This document shows positions 15,324 to 27,211 of a stretch of 64,000 nt of DNA, piece after piece. Source of the DNA: VRUE01 sp035318745 (GTDB taxonomy: Bacteria > Actinomycetota > Thermoleophilia > Solirubrobacterales > 70-9); contig DATHEA010000019.1 in assembly GCA_035318745.1 (NCBI GenBank), forward strand, positions 14,172-78,171. Direction: 5' to 3'. A program made the position numbers and the translations under genes. Below the pieces are notes generated by a model that ran no database searches, was not told where the DNA came from, and worked only from the letters and a program-made list of their open reading frames with translations. The stretch's first letter is position 1; every line of letters begins with the position of its first letter.

Positions 15324-16106
15324 CTAGGCCTCGACCTCTTGCGGCGAGAAGCGACTTCGCCAGCCCCACGCCTCCGGCCGAGCACGGGCCAGCAGGCGAG
15401 CAGCGACCAGCGCCGACGTCACCGCGACCATCCAGCCGAGCCCGACGTCGACCCAGTAGTGGTTGCCGGTGACGATCACGACCCATGCGATCAGCAGCGG
15501 CCAGGCTGCCCAGAAGGCTTTCGGAATCCAGTGGCGGCAGACCCTGACGCCGGTGCCTCCGATCATCAGGGCGAAGGCGCAGTGCATGCTCGGCACCGCC
15601 GCGTAGGGGTTGATGAAGACTTTGGCCAGGCTGGAATCGTGGTTGACGTTGGAGAAATCGGTGATCGTGTCGACGAAGCCGTGCTCGGGGAACATCCGCG
15701 GCGGCGCGGTCGGGTACAGCGTGTAGCCGACCAGCGCGATCCCCATCGAGACGACGAACATGTTGCGGACGAAGTAGTAGGACTCGTTGCGGAAGAGGTA
15801 GAGCCAGACCAGGAAACCGAGCGCGATCGAGAACTGCGCGTTGAGGTAGAGCTGGTTGGCGAGATCGACAACCCAGTGCGCAGGCAAGAAGAACGCCTGC
15901 AGGCCGGGCTCGAACAGCGTGTGGGTCGAGCGCTCGACGTCGATTACCTGCTGTCCGTGGGCGATCGCCTCGGCGCGCTGGCCGTCGGCGATGCCGCGGA
16001 CCAGCTCATAGGCGACGTCGACGCCGACCAGGATGCCGATCTGGCGACCGAAATCGCCCCAGCCCTGGGGCAGGCGCGACCCAATCGCACGAAGGGCACG
16101 AGACAT
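15324..16106 (-). CDS. PAP2-superfamily membrane phosphatase
   Basis: A 260-residue polytopic membrane protein of the PAP2/AUR1-like class. The phosphatase signatures are VPSMHCAFA (catalytic His region, near residue 171) and GNHYWVDVGLG near residue 213, with an upstream YPTAPPRM in place of the first motif. It opens the gene set PAP2, CDP-alcohol phosphotransferase, ino1. A simple reading is that it dephosphorylates the phosphatidylinositol phosphate made by the next enzyme; that is inference from context, and transferase activity like AUR1 is also possible. Confidence 0.88.
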   Translation of the reverse strand: MSRALRAIGSRLPQGWGDFGRQIGILVGVDVAYELVRGIADGQRAEAIAHGQQVIDVERSTHTLFEPGLQAFFLPAHWVVDLANQLYLNAQFSIALGFLVWLYLFRNESYYFVRNMFVVSMGIALVGYTLYPTAPPRMFPEHGFVDTITDFSNVNHDSSLAKVFINPYAAVPSMHCAFALMIGGTGVRVCRHWIPKAFWAAWPLLIAWVVIVTGNHYWVDVGLGWMVAVTSALVAARLLARARPEAWGWRSRFSPQEVEA

Positions 16107-16127
16107 CTGACGATTGTAATTGCCCTG

Positions 16128-16946
16128 TTAACGGACGAAGGCGAGAACGCGGTCTATGACTCTTTGGTCGTCGATCCAGGGCCAGTGGCCGGCGCCCTCG
16201 ACGATCTCGACCTCGGCGTCGGGAAGGACCTCGGCGAACGCATCGGCGAACTTGGTCGGCAGGTAGATGTCGCCGTCGCCCCAGAGGATCAGAGCAGGGC
16301 ATGAGAGCTTGTGGAGCTCCCTTCCAGCGGCGGCGAGGCGGTCGGGGTCGGCATGGCGGCAGAGGGCGAGGGTGGCGTCGCGGGTGCCCTTGTCCCAGTG
16401 GTTCCAGATCGTGTCGACGAACTCGGCCGGCATCGGGCTGTGGTCGGCGCGGGCCTGGCGCATGATCTGGGACAGCGACCACTTCGTCGTCGTCGCGTTG
16501 GCAAACTCGCCGAGCCCTCGGCGGCGCCAGATCTGCGCCACCCAGTGCCAGCGGTAGCCGGGCAGCAGCGGCACCACGTTGACGATCACCAGCTTCTCGA
16601 CCAGCTGCGGCCGGCGCTGCGCGCCGATCAGCGCCAGCGAGCCCCAGTCATGGACGACAAGCTTGCGCTGCCCGATCCCAAGCTCGTCCAAACACCGCTC
16701 GAGAGTGGCGGAGAGCCCGTACATCGAGTAGTCGAAGCGGTCGGTGCCGGGGTGGTCCGAGCGGCCCCAACCCGGCATGTCGATCGCGATCGACGGCCCG
16801 CCTCGCTCCATGAACGGCACCCAATCCTCGCCGTGACTCGGGTTGCCATGGCAGTAGACGACCGGCGTCCCCTCCCCCGGCACGCGCCGGTAGAAGACGC
16901 GCACTCCGTCGAGGACGAGCTCCCCCGCTTCGATCGCGTTCGTCAC
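16128..16946 (-). CDS. Alpha/beta hydrolase, haloalkane dehalogenase/epoxide hydrolase-like
   Basis: About 272 residues from the GTG start. The oxyanion motif is HGNPSHGEDW and the nucleophile elbow reads VVHDWGSLAL, with Asp as nucleophile followed by Trp as in haloalkane dehalogenases and related epoxide hydrolases. The catalytic His lies in GAGHWPWID near the C-terminus. The natural substrate cannot be deduced. It is divergent from endonuclease III with 34 bp between the starts. A longer in-frame extension exists upstream but would overlap that gene and lacks family similarity. Confidence 0.85.
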   Translation of the reverse strand: MTNAIEAGELVLDGVRVFYRRVPGEGTPVVYCHGNPSHGEDWVPFMERGGPSIAIDMPGWGRSDHPGTDRFDYSMYGLSATLERCLDELGIGQRKLVVHDWGSLALIGAQRRPQLVEKLVIVNVVPLLPGYRWHWVAQIWRRRGLGEFANATTTKWSLSQIMRQARADHSPMPAEFVDTIWNHWDKGTRDATLALCRHADPDRLAAAGRELHKLSCPALILWGDGDIYLPTKFADAFAEVLPDAEVEIVEGAGHWPWIDDQRVIDRVLAFVR

Positions 16947-16980
16947 GGACGGAGCATAAGCGCCGAATAGGGTCCCGGCC

Positions 16981-17649
16981 GTGACCTGGAAGCGACCGGA
17001 CAAACGCCGCGTGCGCGCCATCCGCGACCGCCTGCGCGAGATGTACGGGCAGCCCGTGAACGAACCGCACCGGCACCCGATTGCCGAGCTGATCAAGACG
17101 GTGCTCTCCCAGCACACCAACGACCGCAACCGCGATCGATCCTTCGCCCGTCTGCGCGAGCGCTACCCCACCTGGGAGGAGGTGCGCGACGCGCCGCTCG
17201 ACGAGCTCGAGGAGGCGATCCGGCCCGGCGGCCTCGCCAAGCAGAAGGCGCCGCGAATCCAAGCGATCCTGGAGCAACTCGGCGACCATCCCGATCTCGA
17301 CTGGACCGAGGCCGCGCCGCGCGAGGAGTCGCTCGAGTTCCTCCTCTCGCTGCCAGGGGTCGGGCGCAAAACGGCGGCCTGCGTGTTGATCTTCACCTGG
17401 GGCATCCCGGAGATTCCCGTCGACGTCCACATCCACCGCGTCGGCGGCCGCCTCGGGCTCTTCCCGCCGAAGGCCTCATTCGAGCGTGCGCACGACGAGA
17501 TGCTGGCGATCGTGCCGCCCGAGGACGCCTACGAGCTGCACATGAACCTGATTCGACACGGCCGCGAGGTCTGCCGGCCGAAACCACGTTGCGAGGAGTG
17601 CCAGCTGCGTCGCATGTGTCCCTGGTACCGTGGCCGCCGAAATGAGTAA
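16981..17649 (+). CDS. nth: Endonuclease III (base-excision repair)
   Basis: A 222-residue DNA glycosylase/AP lyase. The helix-hairpin-helix LPGVGRKTAACVL carries the catalytic Lys (about residue 130) and PVDVHIHRVG the catalytic Asp (about 147). The 4Fe-4S cluster loop is C-x5-C-x2-C-x5-C (CRPKPRCEECQLRRMC), one residue shorter in the first gap than in E. coli. The last codons overlap the cytochrome c start by eight bases, so the two genes are co-transcribed. Confidence 0.95.
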   Translation: MTWKRPDKRRVRAIRDRLREMYGQPVNEPHRHPIAELIKTVLSQHTNDRNRDRSFARLRERYPTWEEVRDAPLDELEEAIRPGGLAKQKAPRIQAILEQLGDHPDLDWTEAAPREESLEFLLSLPGVGRKTAACVLIFTWGIPEIPVDVHIHRVGGRLGLFPPKASFERAHDEMLAIVPPEDAYELHMNLIRHGREVCRPKPRCEECQLRRMCPWYRGRRNE

Positions 17650-18058
17650 GAAGACCTTCATCGTCTTCGGGCTGCTGGTCGTTTTCCTCGCCGCCCTGAT
17701 CCCATGGCTCGCCTTCCGGGCCGACGGCGACGCGGCGAACGCTGAGCCGGTGCCGAGCAATCTCAAGGCTGGGCAGAGCCTCTTCCAGACCAACTGCGGC
17801 ACCTGCCACACGCTCTACGCAGCCGGGACCGACGGCAACTACGCGCCGAACCTCGACGAACTGCTGGCCCCCTCGGGCCCGGCGGAAGGGCCGAACGGGC
17901 AGCAGACGATCGAAGCGACCGAAAGCCGCGTCCTCAACGCGGTCGAAAACGGCGTCGACAGCAGCACGACGCCGGGACGGATGCCGGGCGGCATCCTCAA
18001 CGAAGAGCAGGCCAAGGAAGTCGCCGCCTTCGTTGCTCACACTGCAGGTGAGAGTTGA
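17642..18058 (+). CDS. Membrane-anchored c-type cytochrome
   Basis: A 138-residue protein with an uncleaved N-terminal membrane helix (FIVFGLLVVFLAALIPWLAF) and one haem-binding site, CGTCH, near residue 50. A Met ligand is likely in GRMPGGILN near the C-terminus. This is the layout of small cytochrome c555/cbb3-type electron carriers facing outside the membrane. Its ATG lies inside the end of nth. Its stop codon is the first base triplet of a large nested hairpin. Confidence 0.9.
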   Translation: MSKKTFIVFGLLVVFLAALIPWLAFRADGDAANAEPVPSNLKAGQSLFQTNCGTCHTLYAAGTDGNYAPNLDELLAPSGPAEGPNGQQTIEATESRVLNAVENGVDSSTTPGRMPGGILNEEQAKEVAAFVAHTAGES

Positions 18059-18173
18059 GGCCCTTCCGGTAGGGCTTCCACTTAACTTTTTCGGTGTATC
18101 CGGGTTGGGCTGACGCCCCGGGGGCCGTCAACGAAAAAGTACAAGACGTTCCAGCCCTACCGGAAGGGCCTCA
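18056..18173. repeat. Nested gene-end hairpin, 21-bp outer arms
   Basis: Perfect 21-bp outer arms at 18056-18076 and 18153-18173; the left arm begins with the TGA stop of the cytochrome gene. An inner perfect stem ACTTTTTCG/CGAAAAAGT follows, with GGG/CCC-rich pairing at the apex. The inner stem resembles that of the element at 11262-11382, suggesting one family. Confidence 0.85.
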
Positions 18174-18175
18174 GA

Positions 18176-18218
18176 CACCCCCCGCCAATGGGTCCAGACG
18201 GCCCATCGGCGGGGGGTG
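18176..18218 (-). terminator. Hairpin downstream of secreted EEP gene
   Basis: Arms CACCCCCCGCC-A-ATGGG and CCCAT-C-GGCGGGGGGTG pair with a single internal mismatch around a 9-nt loop, directly after the stop of the minus-strand gene. It is adjacent to, but separate from, the nested hairpin of the cytochrome gene. Confidence 0.65.
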
Positions 18219-18224
18219 AGCTGG

Positions 18225-19493
18225 TCAGTGAGCGAACCTCAGGGAGCTGAAGAGACCCGCGTGGTCTGAGTCCCAGAAGCCGTTGACGGGCTGCAGCCCG
18301 GTCACGGATGAACTCTGCAGCGTGACCTCGCTCGGGTCGCGGGTCATGATGTGGTCGACTTGGTGGTCGAAGTCGGCTTCGCTGCCGCCGGCGCCTTCGG
18401 CCAGGAGGCTCGACTTGAGGCAGCAGCCGAGCGGATTGTTGGTACTGCGCTCGACCAAGCCCGCTGCGATCAGCGTTTCGTAGGCCTGACGATCGCCCGG
18501 TTCGACCGTGTCGTCGTCCGAGTTGAGGTCACCGACCAGGACGACGGGCAGTTCGCTCGTCGCCGGACCGGCCGAGGCAACCAGCTCGGCCGCCTGTTTG
18601 GCCCGGAAGCTGGGCACCAGCGCGGCCGGATCGAACGCCTCCAGGTGGGTGTTGACGAAGCGGAACCATCCGCTGCCGCGAACTCGCGCATCGGTGCTGG
18701 TCCAGCCGCGCGTCACCGGCACCTGGGTGCCGAGGATTTCGACCGGCAGCAGGTTGACGAAGTGGCCGGCCGTGGCGTTGGCGGTGTCGACGCCAGCGCC
18801 GTGCCGCTCGAGGATCACGTCGCGCATCGTCAAGCGGCCGTTGAGATCGGCACCGAAGGGTCCAGTCGCGGGATTTTCATCTTCGTCGGCCGGCGCCTCG
18901 AAGTCGAACTCGGGCTCGGTGACGACGACTTCGTACTGCGTTTTGCCTTTGTTCAGCTCGCCGAGCAGTTCATGCAGGTAGTCGTAGCGGACCGTGGTCG
19001 CGCTCGGCCCTTTCGAGAGGACTTCGAAGTCGACCGGCCCGGTGCGCCACAGCGCCACCTCCTGCAGGCCGACGAGGTCGGGCTGCTTTTCGAGGATCTC
19101 GTTGGCCAGGCCCTTGGCCCGGACGGGAAAGTCGTTGGCGGTCACTTCGCGCAGGATCTGGCCGTTGGCGGCGACGAACGCTTCCAGGTTCGGGGCGCCG
19201 ATCGCCGGCGCCAAGTCCGCACCGAGGTAGAGGTTGCGGGTCATCGTGTCGACGACGTGGCCACGGCCGTGGTCGTCTCCGTGGGGCTTGCCGTGATGGC
19301 CGTGGTGCCCGCGACCGTGGTGGTGGTGGCCATGCTGATGGGACCTTGCCGGTGGGTGGTGAGCGGAGCGGCCGTGGTGGTTGCCGCCGTTCGCGATCGC
19401 CAGGCCGGGGAGCAGCAGGGCTAAGACGAAGATCAGTGCTGCCGTGATCGCTGCCAGAAAAGGGCGGCGAGCCGGCGTGTGAGCGTGACTCAA
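18225..19493 (-). CDS. Secreted endonuclease/exonuclease/phosphatase-family protein with His-rich linker
   Basis: A 422-residue protein with an N-terminal signal peptide (FLAAITAALIFVLALLLPGL, then AIANGG) and a His/Gly-rich stretch at about residues 38-80 (HQHGHHHHGRGHHGHHGKPH). The catalytic EEP domain follows, with LVGLQEVALW (metal-binding Glu), NTHLEAFD, VVLVGDLNSDD and the terminal DSDHAGLFSSL. Secreted relatives include nucleases and sphingomyelinase-like enzymes. The His-rich segment probably binds metal, which may load the active site or sequester metal outside the cell. It is divergent from dnaK. Confidence 0.85.
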   Translation of the reverse strand: MSHAHTPARRPFLAAITAALIFVLALLLPGLAIANGGNHHGRSAHHPPARSHQHGHHHHGRGHHGHHGKPHGDDHGRGHVVDTMTRNLYLGADLAPAIGAPNLEAFVAANGQILREVTANDFPVRAKGLANEILEKQPDLVGLQEVALWRTGPVDFEVLSKGPSATTVRYDYLHELLGELNKGKTQYEVVVTEPEFDFEAPADEDENPATGPFGADLNGRLTMRDVILERHGAGVDTANATAGHFVNLLPVEILGTQVPVTRGWTSTDARVRGSGWFRFVNTHLEAFDPAALVPSFRAKQAAELVASAGPATSELPVVLVGDLNSDDDTVEPGDRQAYETLIAAGLVERSTNNPLGCCLKSSLLAEGAGGSEADFDHQVDHIMTRDPSEVTLQSSSVTGLQPVNGFWDSDHAGLFSSLRFAH

Positions 19494-19589
19494 GGCATCC
19501 TCCTAATCCGTGGATTGGTCGAGGCGCCTCCCTCCTGTGCCCGCCCTCACTGCGCGCCAAACCAATATAGGGGACCTAGGGAACCCAAT

Positions 19590-19626
19590 TTGAAATCCCC
19601 GGAAAATCTGCCAAACTAAGACTTAG
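19590..19626 (+). promoter_or_regulatory. Candidate dnaK promoter with palindrome
   Basis: TTGAAA is followed after 17 bp by AAACTA, and the perfect palindrome CTAAGACTTAG overlaps the putative -10. A canonical HspR site (CTTGAGT-N7-ACTCAAG) is not present in the 197-bp spacer; only an isolated ACTCAAG occurs, at the start of the divergent gene. The rest of the spacer shows nothing further that I can name. Confidence 0.3.
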
Positions 19627-19690
19627 ATTTTTAGAGTCCGCACGGCGGCTCTCGGCCAGTCACTACAAAACCCCTGGAGGTACGCACGAA

Positions 19691-21594
<1,904 letters not shown>

Positions 21595-21598
<4 letters not shown>

Positions 21599-22206
21599 GG
21601 CCTGAGTCAGACGACCGAGGGACTGACGCCTCAGCCGCGGGTCCTGTCGCGGGGGAGGGGGGGGCACTGCGGGCGGGCCACGGTCCGTCCTCGACCCCCC
21701 CCTCCCCCGCACCACCCACGGATGGGGAGCAGGTCGACCAAGACTTTGAGGCACTGCTGGCGGATACCCAGCGCGAGAGAGACGAGTACCTGGACCTCGC
21801 CAAGCGGACGAAAGCTGATTTCGAGAACTTTCGCCGGCGGATGACGAGTGAGGTTCAGGCTGCCGGTGCTCGGGGGAAAGCTGAAGTGCTTCGGGGCGTG
21901 TTGCCAGTGCTCGACGATCTTGAGCGGGCGTTGCAGGCTGCCGGGCTGGACCCAGAGGGAGACTCGGAGGATGGGCTGGCGCATGGGGTGCTGCTTGTCT
22001 TCCGTGGGCTGCGCGAGACCCTGGTGAAGAACGGGATCGAAGCTGTCGATCCGACTGGGGAGAAGTTCGATCCGAACCTGCACGAGGCGCTTTCTACTCA
22101 GCCCGCCGAGGGGGTCGAGTCGGGGACCGTTGTGGAGACGATGCAGAAGGGCTACCGCCTTGGCGAGCAGTTGATCCGGCCTGCCCGCGTGGTGGTGGCG
22201 GAGTAA
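21595..22206 (+). CDS. grpE: Nucleotide exchange factor GrpE with inserted palindromic element
   Basis: A 203-residue DnaK cofactor that releases ADP. Residues 50-200 are typical GrpE: the long coiled-coil helix (LADTQRERDEYLDLAKRTKA, then DFENFRRRM) and the C-terminal beta domain with GVESGTVVETMQKGYRLGEQ. Residues about 14-43 are encoded by an 87-bp palindromic repeat and give a Gly/Pro/Ser-rich peptide in the naturally disordered N-terminus. The insertion keeps the frame. Codon choice in this gene looks less GC-ending than in dnaK, an impression I could not quantify. Confidence 0.95.
21635..21721 (+). repeat. Intragenic palindromic element, copy A (in grpE)
   Basis: Outer arms CCGCGGGT and ACCCACGG, then spacers CCTGTC (6 nt) and ACC (3 nt), a perfect 16-bp stem GCGGGGGAGGGGGGGG with its complement, and a 30-nt loop that begins CACTGCGGGCGGGCC and ends GTCCTCGA. 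Total length is 87 bp, 29 codons. Strand is defined by the CCGCGGGTCCTG end as 5'. Confidence 0.92.
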
Positions 22207-22218
22207 GGGGCGGCGCTC

Positions 22219-23346
22219 TTGGCTGACGATCTCTACAAGGTTCTCGGGGTCTCGAAGAAAGCGTCGGACGACGAGATCAAGAAGGCCTACCGCAGGCTGG
22301 CCCGCAAATACCACCCGGACCGCAACCCCGACGACGCCGCAGCGGAGGAGAAGTTCAAGGAGGTCCAGGGCGCCTACGACACGCTCTCGGACCCCGAGAA
22401 GCGCGAGCAGTACGACCAGGGCGGCATGTTCGGTGGCTTCGGTGGCGGGGCAGGGGGTCCGGGCGCCGGTCCTTTCGGCCCGGCGGGCTTCCCGGGCGGA
22501 GGCGCCGGAGGCGGCGCCGACTTCGGCGACATCCTCTCCAACCTCTTCGGCCGCGGCGGGGGCGGCCGCGCCCAGGCTCAGCAGCAGCGCGGACGCGACC
22601 TCGAAACCGAGCTCAGCCTCAGCTTCGACCAGGCGGTCAACGGGGCCCAGGTCAGCGTCAGCGTGCCCAAGGAAGAGCGCTGCACGACCTGCCACGGCAG
22701 CGGCGCCAAACCGGGCACCGCCCCGGTCACCTGCCCGCGCTGCGGCGGACGCGGCATCGACGTGGAGAGCCAGGGGCTCTTCTCGATCAGCCAGCCGTGC
22801 CCGCAGTGCGGCGGCGCCGGCCAGATCATCGAGGACCCCTGCCCCACCTGCGGCGGCTCCGGCCTGACCCGGCAGACCAAGCGCTACAAGGTCAACATCC
22901 CGGCCGGGGTCAAGGACGGGGCGCGGATCCGTCTCGCCGGCAAAGGCGAGGCCGGCCCACGTGGCGGCCCGCCCGGCGACCTCTACGTGATCACGCGGGT
23001 CACGGCCTCGCCGATCTTCAAGCGGCTCGACGGCGGCAACCTCGAGGTGACCGTGCCGATCACGATCGCCGAGGCGCTGCGCGGGGCGACGATCGAGGTG
23101 CCGACCTTGGACGGGACGAAGAAGATCAAGGTGCCGGCGGGGACCAGGCACGGCACGATCCAGCGGCTGCGCGGCGAGGGACCCCCAAGGCCACGCGGAA
23201 AAGGTCGTGGGGACATCCGCTACCGGCTGGAGATCGAGATGCCGCAGGAGCTGACCGAGGAGCAGCAGAAGGCGGTCGACGAGCTCGCTGAGGCCCTCAA
23301 CGGCGACGACCCGCGTGCCGAGCTGCTGCGAAGGGCAGCGCGATGA
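22219..23346 (+). CDS. dnaJ: Chaperone DnaJ (Hsp40)
   Basis: A 375-residue DnaK co-chaperone. The J domain contains HPD within ARKYHPDRNPDD. A long Gly/Phe-rich region (about 70-125) leads to four CxxCxGxG zinc repeats between about residues 154 and 215 (CTTCHGSG, CPRCGGRG, CPQCGGAG, CPTCGGSG) and the C-terminal client-binding domains. TTG start, 12 bp after grpE. The gene end overlaps hspR by four bases. Confidence 0.97.
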   Translation: MADDLYKVLGVSKKASDDEIKKAYRRLARKYHPDRNPDDAAAEEKFKEVQGAYDTLSDPEKREQYDQGGMFGGFGGGAGGPGAGPFGPAGFPGGGAGGGADFGDILSNLFGRGGGGRAQAQQQRGRDLETELSLSFDQAVNGAQVSVSVPKEERCTTCHGSGAKPGTAPVTCPRCGGRGIDVESQGLFSISQPCPQCGGAGQIIEDPCPTCGGSGLTRQTKRYKVNIPAGVKDGARIRLAGKGEAGPRGGPPGDLYVITRVTASPIFKRLDGGNLEVTVPITIAEALRGATIEVPTLDGTKKIKVPAGTRHGTIQRLRGEGPPRPRGKGRGDIRYRLEIEMPQELTEEQQKAVDELAEALNGDDPRAELLRRAAR

Positions 23347-23728
23347 GCGCCGCCCGGCCCGACATGGGAAACGGTGGCCGACGCATCCGGCGCGAAACGG
23401 TCACTGCGTCGGTCGACGCCGAGCGCGGCGTCTTCATGATCTCGGTCGCCGCCGAGCTCGCCCACATGCACCCGCAGACGCTGCGGATGTATGAGGCGCG
23501 GGGCCTGATCGAGCCCCAGCGCTCCGCCAAGAACACCCGCCTCTACTCGCAGCAGGACGTCGAGCGGCTGCACCACATCCAGCAGCTGACTTCCACCGGC
23601 CTCAATTTGGCCGGAGTCGAAATCGTCCTCGACATGGAAGCCGAGGTCGAGAGGATGAGAGCCAAGTTGGAGCGGATGCGGCACCACGCGGCCGAGCTCG
23701 AACGGCGAATATCGAGGGAAGGAATCTG

Positions 23729-23729
<1 letters not shown>
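23343..23729 (+). CDS. hspR: Heat-shock repressor HspR (MerR family)
   Basis: A 128-residue MerR-type repressor. The HTH reads ISVAAELAHMHPQTLRMYEA followed by RGLIEPQRSAKNTRLYSQQD, the signature of HspR, and a coiled-coil segment follows (EAEVERMRAKLERMRHHAAE). In Actinobacteria HspR, with DnaK as co-repressor, binds inverted repeats upstream of dnaK and clpB. Here it sits inside the operon it presumably controls, which gives feedback. The stop and the clpB start overlap by one base (TGATG). Confidence 0.95.
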
Positions 23730-26320
<2,591 letters not shown>

Positions 26321-26365
26321 GAAAAGTGCAGTAAATCCGACGTAAGCTGTGTGTGCTTCAAGCAG

Positions 26366-27211
26366 ATGCTGAGACGAGTCCACATCAACGGGAATCCGAG
26401 GGGGCGTGGCGCGCGCTTCCTCGCCGGCCTTGCCGACGTCGTCCGCTGGCCCTTCGAGCGGGCTGCCTGGTCGGTCGAGCGGGGCCTGCTCTGGCCGCTG
26501 CGGGAGCGGTTCGCCGGCCAAACCCCCTCGGGCCGCAGCGCCAGCGCAGCGGCGCTGGTTGCGATCGCCCTGGCCGCGGTCGGGGCGGGCGTGCTCCTGC
26601 ACCCCCGCGACGAAGCAGCGCCCGAGCAGGTGGCGGTGGCGACGCAGGCCGCAACCCCTTCCGCCGCGCCCCAGCCCAGCGTCACGCATCGGCAGGGGCC
26701 GGCACTACATGGCGTCCCGCCCAACTTCGGGGTCGGCAAGGGAGTCGGCGTTTCGAAGGCCACCGAAGGCGACGCGGGCACGGTCGAACCCGAAACGCCT
26801 GAAAGCGCTACGGAAACGAGCACCGACGCCACGCCCTCCGAAGGCGCCGCCGGGGCAACGACTTCAAGCGCCAAGCCGGTACCGGCCGGTCCCGCCGCGA
26901 TGAAAGTGGCGCGCCGCTTCTCCGAAGCCTTCGTCTTCTATGAGATCGGCCAGCGCCCGGCACGGGCGAAAACTGTCTTCGGCGAAACCGCGACTGCGGA
27001 GCTGGCGACGGCGCTTAGCGAACGGCCGCCGCGCCTACCGGCTGACGCCAAGGTGCCGAAAGCCCGTGTCGTCAACCTCGTCCCCGGCCCGCGCGCCGGC
27101 AAGGCCTACACGGTCAGCGTCTCCCTGCTGCGGGTCGGCCTGACCAGCGAGCTGCGACTCGAGTTGAGCAAAAAGCAGGGGTCATGGGTGATCACGGACG
27201 TTCGAGGCTGA
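26366..27211 (+). CDS. Membrane-anchored protein of unknown function
   Basis: A protein of about 281 residues that I do not recognise. A basic cytoplasmic N-terminus of about 55 residues leads into one membrane helix (ASAAALVAIALAAVGAGVLL). A Pro/Ala/Thr/Glu-rich external linker of about 110 residues follows, then a compact C-terminal domain of about 90 residues (MKVARRFSEAFVFYEIGQRP, then an alternating beta-like pattern ending WVITDVRG) that resembles the NTF2-like domains of Mce-associated or penicillin-binding proteins. It is translationally coupled to the lytic transglycosylase gene (TGATG), suggesting a cell-envelope role. GTG 15 bp upstream is an alternative start. Confidence 0.7.
   Translation: MLRRVHINGNPRGRGARFLAGLADVVRWPFERAAWSVERGLLWPLRERFAGQTPSGRSASAAALVAIALAAVGAGVLLHPRDEAAPEQVAVATQAATPSAAPQPSVTHRQGPALHGVPPNFGVGKGVGVSKATEGDAGTVEPETPESATETSTDATPSEGAAGATTSSAKPVPAGPAAMKVARRFSEAFVFYEIGQRPARAKTVFGETATAELATALSERPPRLPADAKVPKARVVNLVPGPRAGKAYTVSVSLLRVGLTSELRLELSKKQGSWVITDVRG

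Noticed and set aside
19485..19500. ACTCAAG as an HspR (HAIR) operator upstream of dnaK
   Set aside because: Only one half-site is present, inside the divergent coding start; the matching CTTGAGT at seven bases is missing.
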